A DNA stretch of 25,828 nucleotides from Betaproteobacteria bacterium (GCA_012274205.1 JAAOZY010000170.1:1-25828), one strand, 5' to 3'. Counted from the first letter of the stretch, positions 15,725-23,155 are shown. Notes: a model not told the origin generated them from the letters alone. Program-made: numbers and translations.

Positions 15725-16278
15725 GGCTCCCGCTGCTTTTTCCCGAGCGGCGCCGCCTGCAACTGCTCGCGCAGCGCGCGCACCGTTGCCTGAAGCTGCA
15801 GCAGCTCGGCGTGATCCTGCGCCCGCGCGGCCGCGATTTCGGCTTGTTTCGCAAACCCCGCCTGCTCCAGCGCGTCGCGCAGCGCCGCCGCGGTCGCGCG
15901 CAGCTGCGCAATCTCGTCCTGCGCCGCAATGATCGCCTGGCGCACCGCCGCTTCCTGCGCCAGGCGCGCCGCCTCGAGCGTATCGCGCAGCGCCGCCACA
16001 TTCACCCTGAGCTGCTTGATCTCCTCCAGATTCGCCGCCTGTGCCAGCCGCGCCGCCTCGTCGCGCCGCAGCGGCCATTCCTGCAGTTCATCGCGCAGCG
16101 CAACCACCGTGGCCTTGAGCTGTGCGAGCTCCGCGTTTGCGCCGGACATTGCCTGGCGCACCGCGTCTTCGGTGTCGCCGCGCGCGCGCTCCAGCTGCTC
16201 GCGCAGCGCGAACGCAGTCTTCTTCAATTCGCGCACCTGCGCCAGGCCGGCGTCGGCGGTTTCGCTGTCCGTATCCAT
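15721..16278 (-). CDS. Helical repeat protein, five 36-residue repeats, coupled to the cyclase
   Basis: A 185-residue protein with no recognised domain. After 14 acidic residues it consists of four full 36-residue repeats (residues 15-50, 51-86, 87-122, 123-158) and a partial fifth (159-174). Each is centred on a QLxATVxALRDxLE-like core, then a basic, Lys/Gln-rich tail. The composition (Ala, Leu, Glu, Gln, Arg; no Gly or Pro within most repeats) predicts one long alpha helix or coiled coil. Thirty-six residues equal ten turns of an ideal alpha helix, so each repeat presents the same face. The stop overlaps the cyclase start (ATGA), which argues for equimolar production and a structural or regulatory partnership with the cyclase; that is inference. 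No signal peptide. Confidence 0.8.
   Translation of the reverse strand: MDTDSETADAGLAQVRELKKTAFALREQLERARGDTEDAVRQAMSGANAELAQLKATVVALRDELQEWPLRRDEAARLAQAANLEEIKQLRVNVAALRDTLEAARLAQEAAVRQAIIAAQDEIAQLRATAAALRDALEQAGFAKQAEIAAARAQDHAELLQLQATVRALREQLQAAPLGKKQREP
15757..16236 (-). repeat. Five in-frame 108-bp tandem repeats
   Basis: The 11-mer TCGCGCAGCGC (plus strand) occurs at 15767, 15875, 15983, 16091 and 16199, that is, at exactly 108-base steps. It encodes the invariant Ala-Leu-Arg of each protein repeat. Repeat units on the minus strand: 16236-16129, 16128-16021, 16020-15913, 15912-15805 and partial 15804-15757. The rest of each unit has diverged. Confidence 0.9.
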
Positions 16279-16335
16279 GCGATTATTGTAATCCCGGCGT
16301 CCGGATCGAGATACTGTGCCCGGCGGCGCGATGCA

Positions 16336-16962
16336 TCAGCCCTCGATCACACCGCCGCCCAGTTTGAGCCGCGGCATTTCGAAGCGGTCGGTAATGCGGG
16401 TATAGCCACCCCGGCCGGCAAGGCGGCCGATCGGGTTGACCCTGCCGACATCGACGTGAAAGCGCTCATCGACGATGCCCTCATGGTAGTGGAAGTACAC
16501 GACCTCGCCGATTACCACATGGTAAGGCACGCGGCCGAGCTCGATCATCTGCAGCAGGCGGCACTCGAATGCGATCGGCGACTCGGCGATACGCGGCGGG
16601 CGCACCTTCTTCGATGCGAGCGCGGTGAATCCCGCTTCCTCGATTTCGTTTACGCCGAGCGGATATTCGATCGCGCACACGTTCATTTTCTCCTTGATCG
16701 CGTCGCTCACGATGTGCACCACGAACTCCGGAATCTCGCGGATGTTCGCCACGGTGTCCTTGGCGTGGCCTGAGGTATCGCCGACCGCGAACATGAGCAT
16801 GGCCGGGTCGGAGCCGACGCCGTTGAAGAAGCTGAACGGCGCGGCGTTCGGCCCCTTGCTGCCGAGTGTGGTCACCAGCGCGATCGGCCGCGGCGTGATG
16901 CTCCCGATCAGCAGCTTGTACTGCGTTTGTGCGTCGAGCGCGGCGGCGTCGAATTCGGTCAT
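16336..16962 (-). CDS. Flavin reductase-like / FMN-binding split-barrel protein
   Basis: A 208-residue member of the flavin reductase-like family, which binds FMN in a split barrel and reduces flavin or shuttles it. The N-terminal block with GSITPRPIALVTT (19-31), PNAAPFSFFNGVGSDPAM (38-55) and GHAKDT (65-70) is characteristic. Start at 16962 is supported by an AAAGGAA Shine-Dalgarno five or so bases upstream. It is divergent from the hydroxyacid dehydrogenase (237 bases apart) and upstream of the repeat-protein/cyclase pair with a 57-base gap, so it could be the first gene of that transcript. Its physiological partner cannot be told. Confidence 0.87.
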   Translation of the reverse strand: MTEFDAAALDAQTQYKLLIGSITPRPIALVTTLGSKGPNAAPFSFFNGVGSDPAMLMFAVGDTSGHAKDTVANIREIPEFVVHIVSDAIKEKMNVCAIEYPLGVNEIEEAGFTALASKKVRPPRIAESPIAFECRLLQMIELGRVPYHVVIGEVVYFHYHEGIVDERFHVDVGRVNPIGRLAGRGGYTRITDRFEMPRLKLGGGVIEG

Positions 16963-17141
16963 GTCGTTCCTTTGCGGGGTTGAAACGGGATAGTGCCGAC
17001 TGACGGCCGGGCCGCCGCGGTGGTGGCGAATCTACCCCGATCCCGGCAAGGTGGCAACGCCCCGCTGCGCCTGCCTCGGCCGGCGCCGGCGAATGCGCGC
17101 CGCGCGCCGCGCCGGGAAGCGGCCGCGCAGGCTGAATTGCT

Positions 17142-17171
17142 TTGCCCGGCCGCCCCGACTGCTCTTATAAT
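17142..17171 (+). promoter_or_regulatory. Sigma-70-type promoter for the hydroxyacid dehydrogenase gene
   Basis: A perfect -10 TATAAT at 17166-17171 is preceded by TTGCCC at 17142-17147 with an 18-base spacer. Transcription would start near 17178, giving a leader of about 22 bases. A GGGGG/CCCCC pair (17188-17192, 17195-17199) directly before the ATG may partly hide the ribosome site. Confidence 0.6.
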
Positions 17172-17199
17172 CGGGCATCCCATCATCGGGGGTGCCCCC

Positions 17200-18585
17200 A
17201 TGAACCAGCCGCGCGAACTCAACGCCACATTGGTCAATGAACTCAAGGCATTGCTGGGCGAGCGCGCCACCACCGCACGCGGCATCCGCGACCAGCACGG
17301 CAAGGACGAATCCTACTTCCCCTATGCGGCGCCCGACGCCGTGGTATTCCCGCAGACGACGGAAGAGGTGCGCGACGTGGTCAACATCTGCCGCCGCCAC
17401 GGCGTACCGATGATTCCGTATGGCGTCGGCACTTCGCTCGAGGGCCACATCCTCGCCGTGAACGGCGGCGTGTGCCTGGATCTGAGCCAGATGAACAAGG
17501 TGCTCGCGGTGCACGAAGCGGACCTCGATGCGGTAGTGCAGGCCGGCGTCACGCGCAAGCAGCTGAACGAGCATATCCGCCATACCGGGCTGTTCTTTCC
17601 GATCGACCCCGGCGCCGATGCGACCATCGGCGGCATGACCGCCACGCGCGCCTCCGGAACCAACGCGGTGCGCTACGGCACCATGCGCGAAAACGTGATC
17701 TCGCTCACGCTGGTGCTCGCCGACGGCCGCATCATCAGGACCGCGCGGCGGGCGAAAAAATCCGCGGCGGGCTACGATCTGACGCGCCTGTTCGTCGGTT
17801 CCGAAGGGACGCTGGGCATCATCACCGAGATCACGGTGAAACTGTACGCGGTGCAGGAGGCGATGTCGGCGGCGGTGTGCGCCTTCGACTCGGTCGACGG
17901 CTGCACCAGGACGGTGATCCAGACGATACAGGCCGGCGTGCCGGTGGCGCGCTGCGAGATCGTCGATGCGACCGCGATCGGCTGCATCAACAACTACAGC
18001 AAGACCGATTATCGCGTCGCGCCGACGCTGTTCTTCGAATTCCACGGCACGCAGGCGAGCGTGGTGGAGCAGGCCGAGATGGTGCAGGAAATCGCGCGCG
18101 AGAACGGCGGCATGGATTTCCAGTGGGCGACCAGGGCCGAGGACCGCACCAGGCTGTGGGAGGCGCGCCACAACGCCTATTTCGCCTGCCTGCAGCTCAG
18201 GCCGGGCAGCCGCGGCATTTCGACCGATGTATGCGTGCCGATTTCGCGGCTGGCGGAGTGCGTATCCGAAACCATGAAGGACGTGGCGGACTATTTGTGC
18301 CCGGTGCCGCTGCTCGGGCATGTGGGCGACGGCAATTTCCACCTGATCTTCCTGGTCGATCCGGACAAACCGGAGGAACTGGATCTGGCGAAATCCTTCA
18401 ACAAGCGACTGGTGCAGCGCGCGCTCGCCATGGAGGGCACCTGCACCGGGGAGCACGGCATCGGCCTCGGAAAGCAGGGCTGGCTGCGCGAGGAACTGGG
18501 CGAGGCGGTCGATGTGATGCGCGAGCTCAAGCGCCTGTTCGACCCTGAAAACCTGATGAACCCGGGCAAGGTGGTGCCGCTATAA
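17200..18585 (+). CDS. FAD-linked D-2-hydroxyacid dehydrogenase (D-lactate dehydrogenase/GlcD type)
   Basis: A 461-residue FAD enzyme of the VAO/PCMH fold that oxidises D-lactate, glycolate or a similar D-2-hydroxyacid and passes electrons to cytochrome or quinone. FAD-binding motifs: PYGVGTSLEGH (73-83), GGMTATRASGTNAVRYG (144-160) and GSEGTLGIITE (200-210). The C-terminal cap/catalytic domain has GHVGDGNFH and GEHGIGLGK near the end. Length fits the DLD1-like single-subunit enzymes rather than GlcD alone. I use ATG 17200, not the open frame from 16993, because the conserved N-terminus begins there and a promoter lies just upstream. Together with LarA elsewhere in the window it could let the cell use both lactate enantiomers, but the two loci are 13 kb apart. 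Confidence 0.9.
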   Translation: MNQPRELNATLVNELKALLGERATTARGIRDQHGKDESYFPYAAPDAVVFPQTTEEVRDVVNICRRHGVPMIPYGVGTSLEGHILAVNGGVCLDLSQMNKVLAVHEADLDAVVQAGVTRKQLNEHIRHTGLFFPIDPGADATIGGMTATRASGTNAVRYGTMRENVISLTLVLADGRIIRTARRAKKSAAGYDLTRLFVGSEGTLGIITEITVKLYAVQEAMSAAVCAFDSVDGCTRTVIQTIQAGVPVARCEIVDATAIGCINNYSKTDYRVAPTLFFEFHGTQASVVEQAEMVQEIARENGGMDFQWATRAEDRTRLWEARHNAYFACLQLRPGSRGISTDVCVPISRLAECVSETMKDVADYLCPVPLLGHVGDGNFHLIFLVDPDKPEELDLAKSFNKRLVQRALAMEGTCTGEHGIGLGKQGWLREELGEAVDVMRELKRLFDPENLMNPGKVVPL

Positions 18586-18587
18586 CA

Positions 18588-18601
18588 CCGGACGGGTCCG
18601 G
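18588..18601. terminator. Small hairpin between convergent dehydrogenase and orn
   Basis: CCGGA (18588-18592) pairs with TCCGG (18597-18601) around a 4-base loop in the 19-base gap between the two stops. It is short and lacks a T-run, so it is a weak candidate. Confidence 0.3.
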
Positions 18602-18604
18602 CCA

Positions 18605-19150
18605 TCAAAGCCGGATGAAGTGCTCGCGGTAGTACTTGAGTTCTTCGATCGACTCGTAGATGTCTGCGAGGGCCTCGTGCTTGCCGTGTTTGGTCAGGCC
18701 CTTGGCCAGTTCCGGCTTCCAGCGCTTCACCAGTTCCTTCAGCGTGCTCACGTCGAGGTTGCGGTAGTGGAAATAGGCCTCCAGCCGCGGCATGTGCCGC
18801 GCCAGAAAGCGGCGATCCTGGCAGATGGAATTGCCGCAGATCGGTGACGCCTTGGAAGGCAGGTACTGAACGAGAAAGTCCAGATATCGCTGTTCAGCCT
18901 CGGCTTCCGCCAAGGTCGAAGCCTTGACCTTGTCGATCAGGCCGGAGCGCGCGTGCGTGGACTTGTTCCAGTCATCCATGCCCGCGAGCACGCTGTCCGC
19001 CTGATGCAGAACCAGTACCGGCGACTCGGCAACGGTGTTCAGCTGGGAGTCGGTGATCACGATCGCCATCTCGATGATTCTGTCGCGGTCGGGATCAAGT
19101 CCGGTCATTTCCATGTCCAACCAGGCGAGATTGTTCTGATCTTGAGGCAT
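18605..19150 (-). CDS. orn: Oligoribonuclease
   Basis: A 181-residue DEDDh 3'-5' exoribonuclease that degrades di- and short oligoribonucleotides, including pGpG from cyclic-di-GMP turnover. Catalytic residues are all visible: D12 and E14 (WLDMEMTGLD), D112 (SICQDRRFL), H158 and D163 (GKHEALADI). Length and both ends agree with the family. It is transcribed away from the M48 peptidase gene with 42 bases between the start codons. Confidence 0.97.
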   Translation of the reverse strand: MPQDQNNLAWLDMEMTGLDPDRDRIIEMAIVITDSQLNTVAESPVLVLHQADSVLAGMDDWNKSTHARSGLIDKVKASTLAEAEAEQRYLDFLVQYLPSKASPICGNSICQDRRFLARHMPRLEAYFHYRNLDVSTLKELVKRWKPELAKGLTKHGKHEALADIYESIEELKYYREHFIRL

Positions 19151-19192
19151 GTTTCCGGCGTTTCCACCGTCGATTGATCGAAGGGCTTTATT

Positions 19193-20479
19193 GTGTCATA
19201 TTTCAGCCAGATGCAGACTTTCACCGCCGTTTTTCTTGCCGCGCTCGCGCTCACGCTGGGCCTGCGCGCGTGGCTCGCCCGGCGCCACATCCGGCACATC
19301 GCGCGCTGCCGCGACCGCGTCCCGGAAAACTTCTCCGAGCACATCGGCCTGGCCGCGCACCAGAAAGCTGCCGATTACAGCGCCGACAAGACACGCCTGG
19401 GCATGATCGACCTCGGCATCGGCGCGCTGTTCCTGCTCGCACTCACGCTGGGCGGCGGGCTGCAGACGCTGCACGAAGCCTGGCTGCGCGCCTTCGATGC
19501 CGGCAGTTACGCGCACAGCATCGCCCTCATCGTCAGCGTCGCGCTAATTTCGGGGCTGATCGACCTGCCGCTGTCGCTGTACCGCACCTTCGTCGTGGAA
19601 GCGCGCTTCGGTTTCAACCGGATGACCCTGCGCCTGTTTTTCGCCGATCTGGCCAAGCAGACGCTGCTCGGCGCGGCGCTGGGCCTGCCGCTGCTCGCGT
19701 GCGTGCTCTGGCTGATGCAGCGCATGGGCGAGTCGTGGTGGCTGTATGTCTGGCTCACCTGGATCGCGTTCAACCTGCTGGTGCTCACCGTCTATCCCAC
19801 CCTGATTGCGCCACTGTTCAACAAATTCACGCCGCTCGAGGACGCCGCGCTGAAGTCCCGCATCGAGGCGCTGCTGGCCAAGTGCGGTTTCCGCTCGCAG
19901 GGTCTGTACGTCATGGACAGTTCGCGCCGCTCCAGCCATGGCAACGCCTATTTCACCGGCTTTGGCGCGGCCAAGCGCATCGTGCTGTTCGACACGCTGA
20001 TCGCGCGCCTGGCCCCGGCGGAAATCGAAGCGGTGCTGGCGCACGAGCTGGGGCATTTCATACACCATCATGTATGGAAGCGCATGGCGGCCATGTTCGC
20101 GATGAGCCTGGTGTTCCTGTGGATGCTGGGCTATGCGATGAAACACGACTGGTTCTATGCCGGGCTCAATGTGCAGGCGCACTCGACGGCGCTCGCGCTG
20201 CTGCTGTTTTTCCTGGTGGTGCCGGTGTTCACCTTCCTGCTGCACCCGCTCACCAGCCTGCTTTCGCGCAGGCACGAATTCGAGGCCGACGCCTATGCCG
20301 CGCGCCATGCGATTCCCGCAGACCTGATCCATGCGCTGGTGAAACTGTACAAGGACAATGCCGCGACGCTCACACCCGACCCGCTGTACTCGGCATTCTA
20401 CGATTCGCATCCGCCCGCGCTCGCGCGCATCGCCCGGCTGCAAGGCGCGCGGCTGCAGACCGGGGCGCAGCCGGCATGA
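19193..20479 (+). CDS. M48 family integral-membrane metallopeptidase (Ste24-like)
   Basis: A 428-residue zinc metallopeptidase with several membrane helices (about 8-26, 72-90, 108-128, 156-175, 184-204, 300-318, 330-350). The zinc motif HELGH is at 284-288, with the third ligand E362 and D366 in RRHEFEADAYA, as in Ste24/CAAX-protease-1 enzymes. In bacteria such proteins are thought to take part in membrane protein quality control. The GTG start at 19193 is favoured by an AAGGG about seven bases upstream; ATG at 19211 is the alternative. The stop overlaps the next gene's start (ATGA), so this heads a coupled chain. Confidence 0.92.
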   Translation: MSYFSQMQTFTAVFLAALALTLGLRAWLARRHIRHIARCRDRVPENFSEHIGLAAHQKAADYSADKTRLGMIDLGIGALFLLALTLGGGLQTLHEAWLRAFDAGSYAHSIALIVSVALISGLIDLPLSLYRTFVVEARFGFNRMTLRLFFADLAKQTLLGAALGLPLLACVLWLMQRMGESWWLYVWLTWIAFNLLVLTVYPTLIAPLFNKFTPLEDAALKSRIEALLAKCGFRSQGLYVMDSSRRSSHGNAYFTGFGAAKRIVLFDTLIARLAPAEIEAVLAHELGHFIHHHVWKRMAAMFAMSLVFLWMLGYAMKHDWFYAGLNVQAHSTALALLLFFLVVPVFTFLLHPLTSLLSRRHEFEADAYAARHAIPADLIHALVKLYKDNAATLTPDPLYSAFYDSHPPALARIARLQGARLQTGAQPA

Positions 20480-20811
20480 TCACGCGGAATCTTGAACAGG
20501 GGATGTGCCGACCCCTGCCCGCCGGAACGCCGCCCCTGAGTCAGGCGCAAATCGAGGCCGGCCTGGCGCAGCTGCCGGGCTGGGAATACGCCGACGGCGC
20601 AATCCGCAAAACTTTTTCCTTTGCGAATTACGCCGCCACCATCGCATTCGTGAATGCCGTCGCCTGGATCGCGCAGCGCGAAGATCACCATCCCGAGCTC
20701 CTCGCAGGCTACGACCGCTGCAGCGTGGCCTACAGCACCCACTCCGTCGGCGGCATTTCCGAAAACGATTTCATCTGCGCGGCCAAGATCGAGGCGCTTT
20801 GCCGCATCTGA
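20476..20811 (+). CDS. 4a-hydroxytetrahydrobiopterin dehydratase (pterin-4a-carbinolamine dehydratase)
   Basis: A 111-residue PCD/DCoH protein that dehydrates 4a-hydroxytetrahydrobiopterin after aromatic amino acid hydroxylation. The active-site pattern is clear: the histidine pair H71-H72 in REDHHPE, Y79, and H89 in STHSVGG, with D98 after it. The first 20 residues are a little longer than the family minimum. It starts by ATGA overlap inside the M48 stop and its own end overlaps the rsgA start by 13 bases. No hydroxylase lies in the window; the gene may serve a housekeeping or moonlighting role. Confidence 0.93.
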   Translation: MITRNLEQGMCRPLPAGTPPLSQAQIEAGLAQLPGWEYADGAIRKTFSFANYAATIAFVNAVAWIAQREDHHPELLAGYDRCSVAYSTHSVGGISENDFICAAKIEALCRI

Positions 20812-21683
20812 CGCTCGCCGGCCAGGTGGTAGCCGCTTATGGCCGCCATTATCTGGTCGAAACCGCCGACGGCCGCCGCTATACCTGTTTTCCGCGCGGC
20901 AAGCAGAGCAGCGTCGCCTGCGGCGACCGCGTCCGCTTTGCCCTGAGCGGTGACGAGCAGGGCGTGATCGACGCGGTGGATGCGCGCTCCACGCTGTTCT
21001 CGCGCTCCGCCGCGCACCGCGAAAAACTCATCGCCGCCAACGTCACCCAGCTTGCCATCGTGGTCGCCGCGGAACCGAGCTTCAGCGAAGAACTGATCAA
21101 CCGCTGCCTGGTCGCGGCCGAGCATCAGCGCATGCGCTCCCTGATCCTGCTCAACAAGTGCGACCTGGAGGAGGCCGCCAGGACGGCGCTGGCGCGCCTC
21201 GACCCTTACGTCCAGGCTGGTTATCGCGTGATCCAGCTGTCGGCGCTGCAGGGCGCCGATGCGCTGCGGCCGGCGCTCGCGCACCAGGCTACTGTACTGG
21301 TAGGACAGTCGGGCATGGGCAAATCGACCATCATCAATGCGCTCCTGCCGGACGCGCAGGTCGCCACCCGGGAAATCTCCGCCTTCCTCGCCTCCGGCCG
21401 CCATACCACCACCCAGGCGCGCATGCACCGGCTGGACGCCGACAGCACCCTGATCGATTGCCCGGGGCTGCAGGAATTCGGGCTGCATCACCTTTCGCTG
21501 CAGGACATCGAGTCGGGCTTCGTCGAATTCGAGGGCTTTCTCGGACAATGCCGCTTTCAGAATTGCCGCCACCAGAGCGAGCCCGACTGCGCACTGGCGC
21601 AGGCGGCCGAGACCGGCGCGATCCACCCGCGCCGGCTGGAAATGTTCCGCCGCATCAGCCGCGCAGAAACCGGTCGGAAATAG
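20799..21683 (+). CDS. rsgA: Small ribosomal subunit biogenesis GTPase RsgA
   Basis: A 294-residue circularly permuted GTPase that matures the 30S subunit. Order: OB-fold (about 5-65, GQVVAAYG through CGDRV), then G4 NKCD (119-122), G1 P-loop GQSGMGKST (169-177), a switch region ending near SGRHTTT, and G3 DCPG (220-223). The zinc knuckle has C251, C256, H258 and C264. No ATG or GTG precedes the conserved N-terminus; TTG at 20799 gives MPHLTLAGQVV and has GAGG four bases upstream, so I take it as the start. It overlaps the pterin dehydratase end by 13 bases. Confidence 0.95.
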   Translation: MPHLTLAGQVVAAYGRHYLVETADGRRYTCFPRGKQSSVACGDRVRFALSGDEQGVIDAVDARSTLFSRSAAHREKLIAANVTQLAIVVAAEPSFSEELINRCLVAAEHQRMRSLILLNKCDLEEAARTALARLDPYVQAGYRVIQLSALQGADALRPALAHQATVLVGQSGMGKSTIINALLPDAQVATREISAFLASGRHTTTQARMHRLDADSTLIDCPGLQEFGLHHLSLQDIESGFVEFEGFLGQCRFQNCRHQSEPDCALAQAAETGAIHPRRLEMFRRISRAETGRK

Positions 21684-21685
21684 CC

Positions 21686-21994
21686 GTGCGCCTGCTCTAC
21701 AGCTCGCTCAAGCTGCTCGAGGTCCATCACCTGAAGAACCTGCTCGAAGCCGAGGGCATCCGCTGCCGGATCAGGAATGAACTGCTCAGCCGGCTCGCCG
21801 GAGAAATCCCGTTCACCGAGTGCGCGCCGGAGCTGTGGCTGCTGGACGAACGCGACTTTGACAAGGCGCGGCGCATCCTGATCGATTTCAACCGCCCCGC
21901 CGTTCCCGCGCCGTCCTGGCAATGCCCCGATTGCGGCGAAGCCATCGAAGGACAGTTCAGCGCCTGCTGGCGCTGCGGTGCATCGCGACCCTGA
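21686..21994 (+). CDS. DUF2007-type putative signal-transducing protein with C-terminal zinc ribbon
   Basis: A 102-residue protein. Residues 1-68 resemble the DUF2007 (GlnB-like fold) family: RLLYSSLKLLEVHHLKNLLEAEG, then the LWLLDERDFDKARRIL segment. Residues 80-97 form a treble-clef or ribbon with two CxxC pairs (C80, C83, C94, C97). GTG at 21686 begins two bases after the rsgA stop, so it is the last member of the overlapping chain. Role unknown; the family is common next to RsgA-like or housekeeping genes. Confidence 0.82.
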   Translation: MRLLYSSLKLLEVHHLKNLLEAEGIRCRIRNELLSRLAGEIPFTECAPELWLLDERDFDKARRILIDFNRPAVPAPSWQCPDCGEAIEGQFSACWRCGASRP

Positions 21995-22004
21995 CCGTTC
22001 TCTG

Positions 22005-22068
22005 GCTAACTCAGCGCCCGCGCAATCGCCACGAGCAGCAATATGAACAGGATTGCGACCAGCGCGCG
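22005..22068 (-). pseudogene. Duplicated 3' end of the downstream CobD/CbiB-like gene
   Basis: This 64-base stretch matches 22112-22175 at 59 of 64 positions, 107 bases away. On the minus strand both copies encode the same tail, ending RALVxILFILLLVAIARALS then TAG; one residue differs (Ala here, Val in the gene). The upstream body of a gene is absent here, so it is a tail fragment without a start. Confidence 0.85.
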
Positions 22069-22111
22069 CGCCGAAGGACCGCGCGGGCTGCTCCGCGCCC
22101 TCACCCGCGCT

Positions 22112-22175
22112 GCTAGCTGAGCGCCCGCGCAATTGCCACAAGCAGCAATATGAACAGGATTACGACCAGCGCGCG
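22112..22175 (-). repeat. Second copy of the 64-bp direct repeat (end of the CobD/CbiB-like gene)
   Basis: This copy forms the authentic 3' end and stop of the gene at 22113. Five substitutions separate it from the copy at 22005-22068. The 43 bases between the copies are G+C-rich with a self-complementary segment (GCGCGGG at 22081-22087 against 22104-22110). Confidence 0.85.
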
Positions 22176-23036
22176 CCAAACCAGCCCGATGGTGCTGTCC
22201 AGAAATCCGACATCGGCCTCATCGCCCACGCCCAGCTCAGGCCGGTCGACCGGACTCAGCTCCGACAGGAAAGGCATGCCCAGGCGCACGCCCATGGCGC
22301 CCGCGCCGCTGGCGAGCACCACGCCGAGCGAAGGATCGGGCCACTTTTCCGCCTGCGTGCGCCAGCAGTAAGCCGCGTCCTCGAAATCGCCGACCACCGC
22401 GAACGCAATTCCGGTCAGTCGCGCCGGCACCCAGTCCAGCAGACGGAATACCTGGCCGGCGAAGTCTCCGAACGCGGCCAGTTCATTGTCACCGCGCTCG
22501 GCCCAGCGCCGGTGCAGGAACGAGGACATGCGGTATAGAATCGCCCCGACCGGGCCGGGCAGCAGCACGAACCAGAACACCACGGCGAATACATGCTGAT
22601 ACGAGGCCACGAGGGCTTCCTCGATGGTAAGACGGGCAACCTCTTCCGCGGTCAGCCGCTCGCAACTTGCGCCGCGCCACTGGCCCAGGATCGCGCGCGC
22701 CCGGTCGACATCGCCGCTCTTGAGCGCCCAATGGATATCGGTAAAATAGTGGCCGACCTGGCGAAAGCCCATGGTCACATAAAGGATGAGCACATTGAAG
22801 GCCAGCGCCAGCAGCGGCGTCAGGCGGTACAGCAGGTAATAGACCAGCAAGGCCAGCAGCATCGCCGGCACCACGCCGAGCACCCAGGCGATGATTCCGT
22901 GCGCGCGCTCCCCCGCATTGAAGTGCTGCTGCAGGAAATCGGCAAAACGCTCGGCCCGGGACACCAGCTGCTTTCGATCGGCGAGCGGCCGCCATTGTTC
23001 GAGCAGCAGTGCGACGATCAGCGAGATGAGGCTCAT
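22113..23036 (-). CDS. CobD/CbiB family membrane protein
   Basis: A 307-residue protein related to CobD/CbiB, the enzyme attaching the aminopropanol arm to adenosylcobyric acid, but of the betaproteobacterial branch usually found outside cobalamin operons. It starts MSLISLIVALLLEQWRPL, has hydrophobic helices near 48-68, 74-90, 150-172 and 288-306, and contains FGDFAGQVFRLLDWVPARL, the family's most recognisable region. No cobalamin genes are nearby, so a role in vitamin B12 synthesis is doubtful. AmpE-like proteins share this fold and are an alternative. It is convergent with the DUF2007 gene and divergent from the SapC gene. Its 3' end is duplicated downstream. Confidence 0.82.
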   Translation of the reverse strand: MSLISLIVALLLEQWRPLADRKQLVSRAERFADFLQQHFNAGERAHGIIAWVLGVVPAMLLALLVYYLLYRLTPLLALAFNVLILYVTMGFRQVGHYFTDIHWALKSGDVDRARAILGQWRGASCERLTAEEVARLTIEEALVASYQHVFAVVFWFVLLPGPVGAILYRMSSFLHRRWAERGDNELAAFGDFAGQVFRLLDWVPARLTGIAFAVVGDFEDAAYCWRTQAEKWPDPSLGVVLASGAGAMGVRLGMPFLSELSPVDRPELGVGDEADVGFLDSTIGLVWRALVVILFILLLVAIARALS

Positions 23037-23087
23037 AGGGAAAGCGGAATTCCAGGAGTCGGCAATAGGGCGGGCAAATATTCCCCG

Positions 23088-23133
23088 AGGCGGCGTTCCC
23101 GCTCAGCGGGATATTATACGCACTCCGCCGCCT
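23088..23133. promoter_or_regulatory. Nested dyads and TATA-like box between divergent CobD-like and SapC genes
   Basis: An inner 15-base palindrome (7-bp arms 23097-23103 and 23105-23111 with one central base) touches TATTAT at 23112-23117, which reads TATAAT on the minus strand at 23118-23113. An outer 8-bp inverted repeat (23088-23095 with 23126-23133) encloses both. No convincing -35 box at 16-18 bases was found in either direction. Placement in a 119-base divergent gap suits an operator or divergent promoter. Confidence 0.4.
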
Positions 23134-23155
23134 TGAACGCGGCACAAGGACGGCC

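Noticed and set aside
13241..15793. An 850-codon plus-strand open frame antisense to the cyclase
   Set aside because: Same cause: the minus strand encodes a complete GAF-GAF-PAS-cyclase with all catalytic residues, and the plus translation has no recognisable domain.
15725..16078. N-terminal extension of the cyclase frame to 890 residues
   Set aside because: It overlaps the 36-residue repeat gene in another frame and is merely a shadow of those repeats; ATG 15724 with ATGA overlap is the better start.
15757..16236. The 108-bp periodic repeats as a CRISPR, minisatellite or MITE array
   Set aside because: They stay in one reading frame, diverge mostly outside the conserved protein core and sit wholly inside a coupled gene, so they are protein repeats.
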